NCBI GenBank assembly: GCA_903789615.1
Contig: CAIFEV010000011.1
Location: 1-64,000 of the forward strand
From: an uncultured Lachnospiraceae bacterium
GTDB taxonomy: Bacteria > Bacillota > Clostridia > Lachnospirales > Lachnospiraceae
Length of the DNA stretch: 64,000 nt
Reading direction: 5' to 3'
This document shows positions 26,304 to 35,326 of the stretch, one piece after another. Position 1 is the stretch's first letter, and each line of letters starts with the position of its first letter. The notes below the pieces were generated by a model that ran no database searches, was not told where the DNA came from, and worked only from the letters and a program-made list of their open reading frames with translations. Position numbers and translations under genes: made by a program.

Positions 26304-27320
26304 CTAATTTCCGGACTCAACAGATGATTCAGAAACCTCCGGGGAATCGGAGGATTCAGAAGCCTCCGGGGAATCGGAGTTCGCCGACGGCTCTGTCGGT
26401 ATGCCATCCCCGGATGAACCGGTTTTGCCCGTCGCCGCGGCCGCGGCTGTCTGTGCCGTGCTTGTCTTTCTGGCGGCTTCCTCGCCGCGTCTGTCCCAGT
26501 ACTGCGCGATTTCGTCCGCGCTCACCTTGCAGCTTATGCCCACGGATACGCATTCCTGCGTGGTATTGTCAAAGGCAAAGGTGTACTGCAGGGTCCGCAG
26601 GCTGTGAATTTCAGCGAGAACCCGGCCGGACAGCACTTCCTGCTTCGGGTCGTTGACTTCCACACTCAGCACATAGACCGACCGGTTAGAATCCTCTGTT
26701 TTCTCCTGAACCAGAGACGGATACGACGTCTTGCTGGACGAGTAGGAGCCGAAGCGCGTCATGAACGCTTCCTTGCGGATGCCGCTTCCGCTCAGGCGGT
26801 TTCCGGAAAAAATCCACGCGTCGGACATGGCGTCTTCCGCGATGCTGATGCCCGTCAGGACCATATTCTGCTTTTCGTCGGCCGCAAAAAGAAAGGCCGA
26901 GTAGCTCACACCGGAATCGTTCGGATACTCTTTTATGCTGCTGGCGCGCAGCGTGAAGCGCAGCTGCCCGTCTTTGTAGACAAAAATTTCCGCGCTGCGG
27001 GAAGACTCCTGTGCATCATATCCTTCGACGGTGTAGCGCCCGGCGGCCGTGATGTCGCTGATGGCCGTAGAAAGGCGCTCCCGGTAGCCCAGTAAGAAGA
27101 CCAGATCATCCACCTGGACATACGCGTCCTCCGGGCTGGCTTTCATGACCGTCTGGCTGACCGTGTAGTCTCCCGCCTCCTGCGCCGTCTCACTCTCCGA
27201 CTCGCTGGTCGCGGCCGCAGAGGTCTCCAGCGGATCCTTTGCCAGCGGATTGAGCATGACTGCCAGAAGCACGATGGCGACCACCACCAGGATCGTCCCG
27301 ACTGACTTAAACCGAGTCAT
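26304..27320 (-). CDS. Membrane-anchored extracytoplasmic protein of unknown function
   Basis: A 338-aa protein with one N-terminal hydrophobic helix (VGTILVVVAIVLLAVMLNPL, residues 7-26). A Ser/Glu-rich linker, a folded central domain (~50-260) and a Ser/Glu/Pro tail follow. The tail contains a repeated SDSPEASES / SDSPEVSES element. Without a lipobox Cys it is probably anchored by the uncleaved helix, domain outside. No family was recognised. It lies 12 bases after the aminotransferase stop and is the last gene of the long minus-strand train. The low-complexity C-terminus grades into the tandem DNA repeat beyond the stop. Confidence 0.7.
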   Translation of the reverse strand: MTRFKSVGTILVVVAIVLLAVMLNPLAKDPLETSAAATSESESETAQEAGDYTVSQTVMKASPEDAYVQVDDLVFLLGYRERLSTAISDITAAGRYTVEGYDAQESSRSAEIFVYKDGQLRFTLRASSIKEYPNDSGVSYSAFLFAADEKQNMVLTGISIAEDAMSDAWIFSGNRLSGSGIRKEAFMTRFGSYSSSKTSYPSLVQEKTEDSNRSVYVLSVEVNDPKQEVLSGRVLAEIHSLRTLQYTFAFDNTTQECVSVGISCKVSADEIAQYWDRRGEEAARKTSTAQTAAAAATGKTGSSGDGIPTEPSANSDSPEASESSDSPEVSESSVESGN

Positions 27321-27332
27321 CTGCCATCCCCC

Positions 27333-28493
27333 TTACTTCAGGGAGTTGATGAAGGCTTCGATCCGGGAGAGGCCGTTTTTCAGGTCATCGATGGAATATG
27401 CGTACGAAATCCGGATGTTGCCCTCGCCGCATGCACCGAACGCCGTGCCCGGCACGACCGCCAGCTTCTGCTCCGTGAGAAGTCTCGTCGCAAACTGTTC
27501 GCTTGACATCCCGAACTTGCGGATCGACGGGAACACGTAGAATGCGCCGAACGGCTCGAAGCACTCGATGCCCATCTGTTTGAATGCGTGAAGCAGAAAA
27601 CGGCGTCTCTCGTTGTACGCCGCGACCATCTGGTCCACCTCGGACTGCGAGTTGGCCAGCGCCTCGACCGCCGCATACTGGCTCGTCGTCGGCGCGCACA
27701 TGATCGTGAACTGGTGCAGCTTCGTCATCTGTCTGATGATCTCTTCCGGCCCGCACGCATATCCGAGTCTCCAGCCCGTCATGGCAAATGCCTTCGAGAA
27801 CCCGCCGATTAAAATCGTCCGCTCCTGCATGCCCGGGAACTCTGCGATGGAGACGTGCCGGCCGCTGTAAGTGAGCGCGCTGTAGATCTCATCGGAGATC
27901 ACGATGAGGTCGTGTTTGATGATGATCGGGACGAGCGGCGCGAGCTCTTCCCGCGTCATGATAGAACCGGTCGGGTTATTCGGGAACGGCATCACCAGCA
28001 CGCGGGTGCGGTCCGTGATGGCGTCCTCCAGCTGTTTCGCGGTGAGCTTGAAGCCGTTCGACTCCTGCAGCTCGATGGTCACCGGCTTTGCGTCGGCCAT
28101 GACCGCGCACGGTCTGTACGAAACATAGCTCGGCTCCGGAATCAGCACCTCATCGCCCGGATTGACGATACAGCGCATGGCGATGTCGATCGCCTCGCTG
28201 CCGCCGACCGTGACGAGGACCTCTGACTTCGGGTTGTATTTCAGGCCCTGCTGGCGAACGAGATATCTGCAGATTTCCTCGCGCAGCGGCATAAGTCCGG
28301 CGTTGGACGTGTAGAAGGTGCGGCCGCGCTCCAGCGAGTAGATGCCTTCCTCGCGGATGTTCCAGGGTGTGTCAAAATCCGGCTCGCCCACGCCCAGGGA
28401 GATCGCATCCGGCATCTCGTGAACGATGTCGAAGAATTTCCGGATCCCGGAAGGAGCGAGCGCGCGGATCTTATCGGAAGTCATTGGTCTCAT
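27333..28493 (-). CDS. PLP-dependent class I/II aminotransferase
   Basis: A 386-aa fold-type I enzyme. ISLGVGEPDFDTPWNIREEG is the substrate-side motif of the AspC/PatA group. VMPFPNNPTGSIM holds the Asn that contacts PLP, VISDEIYSALTY the Asp that pairs with the pyridine nitrogen, and LIGGFSKAFAMTGWRLGY the Schiff-base Lys. It moves an amino group between an amino acid and a 2-oxoacid; substrate unknown. Its start overlaps the lrp stop by four bases (ATGA), so the regulator and the enzyme are co-translated. That suggests amino-acid-responsive control. Confidence 0.92.
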   Translation of the reverse strand: MRPMTSDKIRALAPSGIRKFFDIVHEMPDAISLGVGEPDFDTPWNIREEGIYSLERGRTFYTSNAGLMPLREEICRYLVRQQGLKYNPKSEVLVTVGGSEAIDIAMRCIVNPGDEVLIPEPSYVSYRPCAVMADAKPVTIELQESNGFKLTAKQLEDAITDRTRVLVMPFPNNPTGSIMTREELAPLVPIIIKHDLIVISDEIYSALTYSGRHVSIAEFPGMQERTILIGGFSKAFAMTGWRLGYACGPEEIIRQMTKLHQFTIMCAPTTSQYAAVEALANSQSEVDQMVAAYNERRRFLLHAFKQMGIECFEPFGAFYVFPSIRKFGMSSEQFATRLLTEQKLAVVPGTAFGACGEGNIRISYAYSIDDLKNGLSRIEAFINSLK

Positions 28494-28978
28494 GGTGTGA
28501 TCTTCTCCCTTTCATCGCGGCGGGTCTCGTCAAAAACGACACCGTAATCCTTGTACTTCTTCAGGACAAAGTGCGTGGCGCAGCTGCGGATGGAATCCAG
28601 CGTGGCCAGCTTGGCCGCCACGAACTGGGCGATGGATTTCATGGACTTGCCTTCGATAATCACCGTGAAGTCAAAGCCGCCGCTCATAAGATACACCGAT
28701 GTGATCTCGCTGTACTTGTAGAGTCTCTCGGCAATCGCGTCAAACCCGAGGCCGCGCTGCGGCTGGGCCTGTACCTCGATCAGCGCGGTGACCTTCTCGA
28801 GGCTGGTGTTGTCCCAGTTGATCAGAGTGTTGTAGCCGCAGATGATGTGTTCTTTCTCCATATCCGCGATCTCGTTGGCGACTTCGGCCTCGGAAACGCC
28901 GAGACGGATTGCCAGTTCATGAAGATTGACACGGGCATCCTTCTCAATATCCCTGAGAATCTGTTCTCTGAGTTCCAT
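28490..28978 (-). CDS. Lrp/AsnC-family transcriptional regulator
   Basis: A 162-aa protein with an N-terminal winged HTH (NLHELAIRLGVSEAEVANEI), the linker EKEHIICGYNTLINW and a C-terminal RAM/ligand-binding domain (ALIEVQAQPQRGLGFDAIAE, VYLMSGGFDFTVIIEGK). Lrp-type regulators sense amino acids and form octamers. Its ribosome site (AAAGGAGCAGAAC) and ATG lie inside the 3' end of the upstream AIR-synthase-like gene (35-bp overlap). It is translationally linked to the aminotransferase downstream, the likely target. Confidence 0.92.
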   Translation of the reverse strand: MELREQILRDIEKDARVNLHELAIRLGVSEAEVANEIADMEKEHIICGYNTLINWDNTSLEKVTALIEVQAQPQRGLGFDAIAERLYKYSEITSVYLMSGGFDFTVIIEGKSMKSIAQFVAAKLATLDSIRSCATHFVLKKYKDYGVVFDETRRDEREKITP

Positions 28979-29981
28979 GTTCTGCTCCTTTCAGTCTGTA
29001 CCGGAAGTCGACGGACAAGTCCTCCTGCGGCTTGTCAAGAAACCGGACTTTTCCGCGATTGTTCAAAATCTTGTCACGGGTATCGGTGAAACTGCCCAGC
29101 TGTTCGGCCGGAACACCTTTTTCCCGGATTGCGTGAAGCAGGCCGTCCGCGTCATCTGCCGCGATGAGAAGGCATCCCTGCGCGTTTATCTCATACAGGT
29201 TCAGTCCCGCTGCCTGCGCCACTTCCAGCGCCTCCTGCCTGACGGGGATCTTGTGTACGTCAACCGTAAACCCTATATTTCTTCCCGCCGCAAGGTCCCA
29301 GAGTGCCGCAAATATGCCTCCTTCTCCCGCCGCGTGAAGACAGCTGATGCCGGCATCGCCGCTTTCAAGCGCCTTCCGGCAGACTCCGGCCGCAGCAGAA
29401 ACGCTTACGTCGTTCTCCTGCCCGAATGCGCGCACAAGATAGTCTTTGCGGAAGTGCCTCCGGACTTCCTCCGGAAAAAACGGAAAACAAAGGCGTACGC
29501 CTGCCTGGCCGGAAAACCCGGCGGCAATGAGCGCCTGGCCCGGGCGCGGGCCGGTGAAGCCGCGGATATATGCCGTATCGCCGATTGCAGTCACTGTAGC
29601 GGTTGTGAGAACATTTGTCAACCCTGCCCGGACCTGCACGTTTACGTCTGTGACGTTCACGTGAAGCGCGCCGGCGCGCCCGGCAAGATTTCCCGTGTAT
29701 CGTTTTAACTGCGGCTCATCCGTCTCCTGCGGCAGGAAGATCGTGATCTGCGCGCTTTCCGGACACGCTCCGCAGGCGTACACGCGGCAGCAGGCCTGTG
29801 CCAGCGCTTCCGGCCCTGTGGCCGTCGCCTCTACGAGGCAGTGCCGGGGATCGCCCGGGATTTCCAGGACCGCTCCGTCAAGCCGCTTTCCCGGGAAAAC
29901 GGCGTGTTCGTCCGCCTGTTTGCTGAAAACTTTATCGACGGCCCGCAGGCGGGGGCCGGCGGCAAGGCACCCCAGTCTCAT
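28944..29981 (-). CDS. AIR synthase/HypE-like protein of unknown substrate
   Basis: The start is set at ATG 29981, which overlaps the trmD stop (GCATGAGA); that gives 345 aa. The C-terminal half, SCLHAAGEGGIFAALWDLAA, then GFTVDVHKIPVRQEALEVA and NAQGCLLIAADD, corresponds to the PurM/HypE C-terminal domain. The N-terminal half lacks the usual Asp-rich Mg-ATP motif (GxDAA), so classic ATP-dependent dehydration is doubtful. These proteins are often called hydrogenase maturation factor or AIR synthase, but no hydrogenase genes are near. Its linkage with lrp and an aminotransferase points to amino-acid metabolism. A role is not established. Confidence 0.72.
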   Translation of the reverse strand: MRLGCLAAGPRLRAVDKVFSKQADEHAVFPGKRLDGAVLEIPGDPRHCLVEATATGPEALAQACCRVYACGACPESAQITIFLPQETDEPQLKRYTGNLAGRAGALHVNVTDVNVQVRAGLTNVLTTATVTAIGDTAYIRGFTGPRPGQALIAAGFSGQAGVRLCFPFFPEEVRRHFRKDYLVRAFGQENDVSVSAAAGVCRKALESGDAGISCLHAAGEGGIFAALWDLAAGRNIGFTVDVHKIPVRQEALEVAQAAGLNLYEINAQGCLLIAADDADGLLHAIREKGVPAEQLGSFTDTRDKILNNRGKVRFLDKPQEDLSVDFRYRLKGAEHGTQRTDSQGY

Positions 29982-30730
29982 GCGTCTGCGTCCTCCGGCG
30001 GATTGTCCGTCAGGTCTTCCGGCATTTTTTCGTCCGGATGCGCGGCCCGGTACGCCGCAAACAGGTCCGGGCGGTATTTCGCCGTCCGGCGCAGGCTCTG
30101 TTCGTGCCGCCACACGTCCACTTTTCCGTGGTCCCCGGAGAGCAGAATCTCCGGCACTTTCCGGCCGCGGAAATCTTCTGGCCGCGTGTACTGGGGATAC
30201 TCGAGCAGCCCGTCGTTAAAGCTTTCCGTCTCGGCGGATTCGCCGTTGTGGAGCACGCCGGGGACGAGGCGCGACACCGCGTCCATGATGATGAGCGCCG
30301 GCAGTTCGCCGCCGGTCAGGACGTAATCGCCGACAGAGATAAACTCGGCGCCAAGTTCCTGAAGCGCCCGCTCATCGACCCCCTCGTAGTGGCCGCAGAG
30401 GAGGCACAGGTCGCTCTCCTTCGCGAGCTCGGCGGCTTTTTCCTGCGTGAAGACGCTTCCCTGGGGGCTCAGGTAGATAGTCCGCATTCCGTGGCCGGTG
30501 CGCCGCACCAGATCGTCATAGGCCGCGCAGACCGGCCCGGCCTTCATCAGCAGTCCGGCACCGCCGCCGTACGTGTAGTCGTCCACCTTGAAGTGCTTGT
30601 CGTTTGAGAAGTCGCGGATGTCGACGGTCTCAAGGCTAAGCAGGCCGGCGTCCATCGCGCGGCCCGTGATGCTTGTGTGAAAGCCGTCGGTTATCATCTG
30701 CGGAAACAGTGTGAGTACGTGGAAGTTCAT
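29978..30730 (-). CDS. trmD: tRNA (guanine-37-N1)-methyltransferase TrmD
   Basis: A 250-aa SPOUT-class enzyme. MNFHVLTLFPQMITDGFHTS opens the protein, and the trefoil-knot SAM site contains YGGGAGLLMKAGPV, LCGHYEGVDERAL and SVGDYVLTGGELPALIIMDA. It methylates G37 next to the anticodon and prevents +1 frameshifting. The usual partners rimM and rplS are absent here; instead trmD sits between a GH13 gene, whose stop abuts its ATG (TAAATG), and the AIR-synthase-like gene, which it overlaps. Confidence 0.95.
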   Translation of the reverse strand: MNFHVLTLFPQMITDGFHTSITGRAMDAGLLSLETVDIRDFSNDKHFKVDDYTYGGGAGLLMKAGPVCAAYDDLVRRTGHGMRTIYLSPQGSVFTQEKAAELAKESDLCLLCGHYEGVDERALQELGAEFISVGDYVLTGGELPALIIMDAVSRLVPGVLHNGESAETESFNDGLLEYPQYTRPEDFRGRKVPEILLSGDHGKVDVWRHEQSLRRTAKYRPDLFAAYRAAHPDEKMPEDLTDNPPEDADA

Positions 30731-32848
30731 TTACCATACTTTCTTTCTTAGAATGATGGCGGAGGTTTTGCGCATGCCGAGGTTGAGCATTCCGCCCCGG
30801 ATGCGGTATCCGAGCGGCTCCTGGGAGAATCCGCCGTCGTACGTGACGAAGATCTGCTCCACATCGTCATCGTCTGTCAGGCCGAGTTCCCAGACCGGCA
30901 GGATGACCCGCCGCTCGTCCTCACTGTTGTTGACGGCGACGATGATCTGGTCTTCGCGGTTGAAGCGCCCGTAGGCGATCAGGTTGTATCCGGCTTTCAG
31001 TTTCTTGAGGGAACCGAAGCGCAGGACCGGGCAGGTCTTGTGCAGACGGATGATCGCCTTGTGAAAGTCCAGGAGAAGCCTGTCCTCATGGCCCCACGGG
31101 TAAGTGCGCCTGTTGTCGGGATCAGTCCATCCGCACACGCCTGCCTCGTCGCCGTAGTACACGGTCGGTGCGCCCGGCCAGGTCATCTGGATGACGACCG
31201 CCTCCATCATCACGGCGCGGTTGATGCCCTTTGAGGCCGCCTCGCTGCCCATGTAGTTCAGGCGCCCGACCGTGCGGTTGGTGCGCGTGAGGAAGCGCGA
31301 GTGGTCATGGTTGCTCAGCTCGTTCATCGCGATGCGCGCCGGCTGGCCGCCCAGTCTGGCCATGTTGTAGCGCATGGCGTCAAAGAAGGAGTCGGCATTG
31401 CCCAGCATGTCCTTGCGGAACTCGTCGGAGTGCTTCTGCATGCCGGTCAGGAACCAGGTCACCGGCTCCATGAAGGCATCGTAGTTCATGACGGTGTCCC
31501 ACTCGTCGCCCTGCAGCCAGTTGTAGGAGTCGCCGTAATTCTCGGCGATGATGATGGCATCCGGATTGGCCTGTTTCACGGTCCTGCGGAACTTCTTCCA
31601 GAAGGAGTGGTTGTACTCCGGGCTGTGGCCCAGGTCGGCCGCCACATCCAGCCGCCAGCCGTCCGCGGAAAACGGCGGCGACATCCATTTGGCGGCGATT
31701 CCCAGCACGATGTCCTCGAGGCGGCTGCTCGCCTCGTAGTTGAGCTTGGGCAGCGTGTCGTGTCCCCACCAGCCGTCGTAGGACTTGTTGTCCGGCCACG
31801 CGTCGGCGTTGAACTGGAAGAAGTCGTGATACGGGCTGTCTTTGCTGACGTAGGCGCCGTCGGTGTGCGAGTGCTGGCTTGTCTTGTAGATGTGTTCCCG
31901 GTCCATCCAGCGGTTGAACGATCCGCAGTGATTGAACACGCCGTCGATGATGACCCGCATGCCGCGGCTGTGCGCCTCTTCAATGAGCCGCCTGAACAGC
32001 TCGTTTCCGGCCTCAAGATTGGCCGAGTCGGTCACCCGGTTGATATAGCGGGTAGCGTGGGTGTTGTCCTGATCGCCGGGCGAAAGAAGCTCCCCGGTGT
32101 CCTCCACGATCCGCCCGAAGTGCGGGTCGATGTAGTCGTAGTCCTGAATATCGTACTTGTGATTGCTCGGAGAGACAAAGAGCGGGTTGAAGTAGATCGC
32201 CTCCACGCCCAGATCCTGCAGATAGTCCATCTTGTCCAGCACGCCCTGCAGGTCGCCGCCGTAAAACTCGCGGACCCCTTCCGTGGCAGACGGGCACTGA
32301 TCCCAGTTGTCGATGTGCCGCACGTGTTCTCCCAGATAGGAATACTCGTCCGTCAGAACATCGTTGCTCTTGTCGCCGTTATAAAACCGGTCGGTGAAGA
32401 TCTGGTACACGACCGCGCCTCTTGCCCACTCCGGCGTCGTGAATCCCGGCATGATCTGAAAATCGTAGTAGGGGTTGAGCTTGGCATCCGGCCCGAGCTG
32501 GTTGTAGTAAACCACCGTGCGGCCCGTGACGACGCGGAAATAATAGAAGACATGCTCGTCCGTGACCGCAAACGACGTGGCGTAGTAGTCGAAGTTCGTG
32601 TCCGACTCCGCACGCTCCATCTCCACGTCCTTCCCGTTCAGGTTGACAAATACCCGGTCGGCACCAAGCCGCTCGGTCCTGAATCGCAGCGTGACGGTGT
32701 CGCCCGGCACCGGCTCCTCCGGGTCACGGTATTCTTTGGTCGCATCGGCGAAAAGTGCGTCCGCATTTAAAATCGGACGCACATTGCACATATAGAACAG
32801 TTTCCTGTCCGCATCAGAATCCTGAGTAAGATCCTTAACTATTTTCAT
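30731..32848 (-). CDS. GH13 alpha-glucan hydrolase (neopullulanase/cyclomaltodextrinase-like)
   Basis: ATG 32848, preceded by AGGA, gives 705 aa; an upstream in-frame extension lacks a ribosome site. An N-terminal beta-sandwich (~1-130) precedes the (beta/alpha)8 barrel. The four GH13 regions are present: DGVFNHCG (~302-309), DGWRLDVAADLGH with nucleophile Asp401, IIIAENYGD with acid/base Glu436, and ELSNHDHSRF with the transition-state Asp515. There is no signal peptide, so it acts in the cytoplasm on imported malto-oligosaccharides or glycogen fragments. The glgC/glgD genes elsewhere in the window fit glycogen turnover. It lies between ftsH and trmD. Confidence 0.92.
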   Translation of the reverse strand: MKIVKDLTQDSDADRKLFYMCNVRPILNADALFADATKEYRDPEEPVPGDTVTLRFRTERLGADRVFVNLNGKDVEMERAESDTNFDYYATSFAVTDEHVFYYFRVVTGRTVVYYNQLGPDAKLNPYYDFQIMPGFTTPEWARGAVVYQIFTDRFYNGDKSNDVLTDEYSYLGEHVRHIDNWDQCPSATEGVREFYGGDLQGVLDKMDYLQDLGVEAIYFNPLFVSPSNHKYDIQDYDYIDPHFGRIVEDTGELLSPGDQDNTHATRYINRVTDSANLEAGNELFRRLIEEAHSRGMRVIIDGVFNHCGSFNRWMDREHIYKTSQHSHTDGAYVSKDSPYHDFFQFNADAWPDNKSYDGWWGHDTLPKLNYEASSRLEDIVLGIAAKWMSPPFSADGWRLDVAADLGHSPEYNHSFWKKFRRTVKQANPDAIIIAENYGDSYNWLQGDEWDTVMNYDAFMEPVTWFLTGMQKHSDEFRKDMLGNADSFFDAMRYNMARLGGQPARIAMNELSNHDHSRFLTRTNRTVGRLNYMGSEAASKGINRAVMMEAVVIQMTWPGAPTVYYGDEAGVCGWTDPDNRRTYPWGHEDRLLLDFHKAIIRLHKTCPVLRFGSLKKLKAGYNLIAYGRFNREDQIIVAVNNSEDERRVILPVWELGLTDDDDVEQIFVTYDGGFSQEPLGYRIRGGMLNLGMRKTSAIILRKKVW

Positions 32849-32870
32849 AAATCCTGATTCCCTGAATCGT

Positions 32871-34727
32871 TCAGACCGGCTGTTCCTGCGCCGTCTCAAA
32901 CAGCGCGTCGAATTCCTCTCCGGTCACCTTTTCTTTCTCCAGAAGCAGCTTCGCGCTCGCGTCCAGAACGCCGCGGTTCTCACTGATCAGACGCTTCGCC
33001 TCGCCGTAGCAGTAGTCCACGATGCGCTTGACCTCTTCGTCGATCTTCGCGGTCACGTCCTCGCCGTACGGCTTTGCGTGCCCGATGTCGCGGCCGATAA
33101 ACACCTCATCGCTGTCGCCGAAGGAATAGTCAATCGGCCCCAGCGCATCGGAGAACCCGTACTTCATGACCATGTCGCGGGCGGTCCTGGTCGCCTGGCG
33201 GATATCCTGGCTCGCCCCGGTCGTGATGTCCGGGAAGACAAGCGATTCCGCCACCCGGCCGCCGAAGTCCACGATGATCTGCTGCAGCATCTTGCCGCGC
33301 GTGTTGAACATCTCGTCTCTGCCCGGAAGCGGCATCGTGTATCCTGCCGCGCCCATGCCCGTCGGAATGATCGAGATCATGTGCACCGGCCCCACGTCCG
33401 GCAGGCAGTGGAACAGAATTGCGTGCCCCGACTCGTGGTACGCCGTGATTTTCTTCTCCTTCTCGGAGATAATCCGGCTCTTCTTCTCGGTTCCGATGCC
33501 TTCCTTGACAAATGAAGTCTGAATGTCCTCGTTGTTGATGTACTCTCTGCGCTCTCTTGCCGCCCGGATCGCGGCTTCGTTGAGAATGTTCTCCAGGTCC
33601 GCCCCGGCAAAGCCTGCCGTCGTCCTGGCCAGAGCCTCCAGATCCACGTCGTCAGCCAGCGGCTTCTTGCGGGCGTGAACCTTCAGAATGGCGAGGCGCT
33701 CGTCCACATCCGGCAGTCCCACCGCCACCTTGCGGTCAAACCGTCCCGGTCTCATGATGGCCGGATCCAGGATGTCGATGCGGTTTGTGGCAGCGACGAC
33801 GATGATGCCCGCATTCGGGCTGAAGCCGTCCATCTCCACGAGCAGCTGATTCAGCGTCTGCTCGCGCTCGTCATGTCCGCCGCCAAGACCCGCGCCTCTG
33901 CGTCTTGCCACCGCATCGATCTCATCGATGAAGACGATGCAGGGTGCATTTTTCTTGGCTTCCTCGAACATGTCGCGGACACGGGACGCGCCCACGCCGA
34001 CGAACATCTCGACGAAATCCGATCCGGAGATCGAGTAGAACGGAACGCCCGCCTCACCGGCGACTGCCTTGGCAAGGAGCGTCTTGCCGGTTCCCGGAGG
34101 CCCCGTGAGGATCACGCCCTTCGGAATCCTGGCGCCAAGCTTTGTGTAGCGCGCCGGCTCCCGCAGGAAATCAACGATCTCCTCCAGCTCTTCCTTTTCT
34201 TCCTTCAGACCGGCCACATCGTCAAAGGTGACCGGATTTTTGCTGCTCTCGATTTTCTGCGCCCGGCTCTTGCCGAAGTTCATCATCTGCGCGTTCGCGC
34301 CGCTGCCGGCTCCCTGCCGGCGGATGAGCAGAATCAGGATGATGAACATGAACGCCATGATGCAGACCGGCAGGATGATGTTCGCCCAGATATTCAGCCG
34401 CGACACATCCTCCAGCTGATAGCGGATCCCGCTCTCCTGCGCCACCTGCTCGACGTCATTGACGTCCGATACATACGCTCTGCAGCGGCTCCCGTCCTTC
34501 ATCGTGACGATGATCTCACCGGTCGGGATCTCCTGATTCTGCCGGATTGTCATCTCGCTTATCTGCGAGCTGTCCGTCTGAACCTGCGCCAGGAAATCCG
34601 AGTACTCATACCGCTGTTCACTCTCGGGCATCTCAAATGTAAGCAGGTAAAACACCGTCAGGATGATCAGGAAAATGAAAAATATCCCCAGCCCGCTGCC
34701 TCCCGGCGTCCTTCTTTTTGTATTCAT
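32871..34727 (-). CDS. ftsH: ATP-dependent zinc metalloprotease FtsH
   Basis: A 618-aa protein. Two membrane helices (~12-30 and ~112-135) flank a small extracytoplasmic domain. The AAA module has Walker A GPPGTGKT (209-216), Walker [17 protein letters not shown] and the second region of homology [20 protein letters not shown]. The peptidase has the zinc site HESGHA and the downstream Asp ligand region. It degrades membrane and regulatory proteins. The tilS-hpt-ftsH order is conserved across Bacillota. Confidence 0.97.
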   Translation of the reverse strand: MNTKRRTPGGSGLGIFFIFLIILTVFYLLTFEMPESEQRYEYSDFLAQVQTDSSQISEMTIRQNQEIPTGEIIVTMKDGSRCRAYVSDVNDVEQVAQESGIRYQLEDVSRLNIWANIILPVCIMAFMFIILILLIRRQGAGSGANAQMMNFGKSRAQKIESSKNPVTFDDVAGLKEEKEELEEIVDFLREPARYTKLGARIPKGVILTGPPGTGKTLLAKAVAGEAGVPFYSISGSDFVEMFVGVGASRVRDMFEEAKKNAPCIVFIDEIDAVARRRGAGLGGGHDEREQTLNQLLVEMDGFSPNAGIIVVAATNRIDILDPAIMRPGRFDRKVAVGLPDVDERLAILKVHARKKPLADDVDLEALARTTAGFAGADLENILNEAAIRAARERREYINNEDIQTSFVKEGIGTEKKSRIISEKEKKITAYHESGHAILFHCLPDVGPVHMISIIPTGMGAAGYTMPLPGRDEMFNTRGKMLQQIIVDFGGRVAESLVFPDITTGASQDIRQATRTARDMVMKYGFSDALGPIDYSFGDSDEVFIGRDIGHAKPYGEDVTAKIDEEVKRIVDYCYGEAKRLISENRGVLDASAKLLLEKEKVTGEEFDALFETAQEQPV

Positions 34728-34769
34728 ACGGCTTTACGTCAACTCCCTGAAGTTTTTAAGGCCATTCCA

Positions 34770-35303
34770 TTAAAGATGAAGCACCCCGATGTAGGGGAGA
34801 TTGCGGTATTTCTGGTCATAGTCCAGTCCGAATCCCACCACGAACTCATCCGGGATCTCAAATCCCCTGTAATCGGCTTCAAACGGCACCTCGCGCCGCT
34901 CCGGCTTGTCCAGAAGCGACACAACCTTCAGTGATTTCGGATTTCGGCCCCTCAGGATCGGCGTCAGCTTGTGAAGCGTGTTGCCGGAGTCAATGATGTC
35001 CTCCACGATCAGCACATCCTGCCCGGCTATATCTTCGTCCAGGTCCTTACGGATCTTCACCGAACCGCTGCTGCTCGTCCCCGAACCGTAGCTGGATACC
35101 TGCATGAAATCGAACAGAACCGGCACGGTGATGCGCTTGGCCAGTTCGCTCATGAACAGTACCGAACCCTTCAGGATGCAGATCAGCTTCAGCTCATGTC
35201 CCGCATAGTCCCGGCTGATTGTCTCGCCGAGTTCCTGGATCCGCTTGTTCAGGGTCTTCTCGTCAATCAGCACGCTGATGTTGCTGTAATAGTTGTTGTC
35301 CAT
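34770..35303 (-). CDS. hpt: Hypoxanthine phosphoribosyltransferase
   Basis: The start is set at ATG 35303, which has GGAAAGGAAG before it, giving 177 aa. The PRPP-binding loop VLIVEDIIDSGNTLHKL and the flexible-loop region SYGSGTSSSGSVKI are typical, as is the base-binding DEFVVGFGLDYDQKYRNLPY. The enzyme salvages hypoxanthine and guanine with PRPP to IMP and GMP. In Bacillus, Hpt and TilS also co-activate ftsH transcription, and the three genes are adjacent here. Confidence 0.96.
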   Translation of the reverse strand: MDNNYYSNISVLIDEKTLNKRIQELGETISRDYAGHELKLICILKGSVLFMSELAKRITVPVLFDFMQVSSYGSGTSSSGSVKIRKDLDEDIAGQDVLIVEDIIDSGNTLHKLTPILRGRNPKSLKVVSLLDKPERREVPFEADYRGFEIPDEFVVGFGLDYDQKYRNLPYIGVLHL

Positions 35304-35326
35304 GGACTTCCTTTCCGTCCTGCGTC

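Noticed and set aside
29841-30326. Possible extended N-terminus (from 30113) for the AIR-synthase-like gene
   Set aside because: The extension is antisense-like low-complexity sequence within trmD; ATG 29981 overlapping the trmD stop is the natural start.
30038-30607. Long plus-strand frame opposite trmD
   Set aside because: Shadow of a GC-rich coding strand; the minus-strand TrmD motifs are decisive.
31301-32770. 489-codon plus-strand frame opposite the GH13 gene
   Set aside because: Valine/Arg/His-rich shadow with no domain; the GH13 catalytic motifs are on the minus strand.
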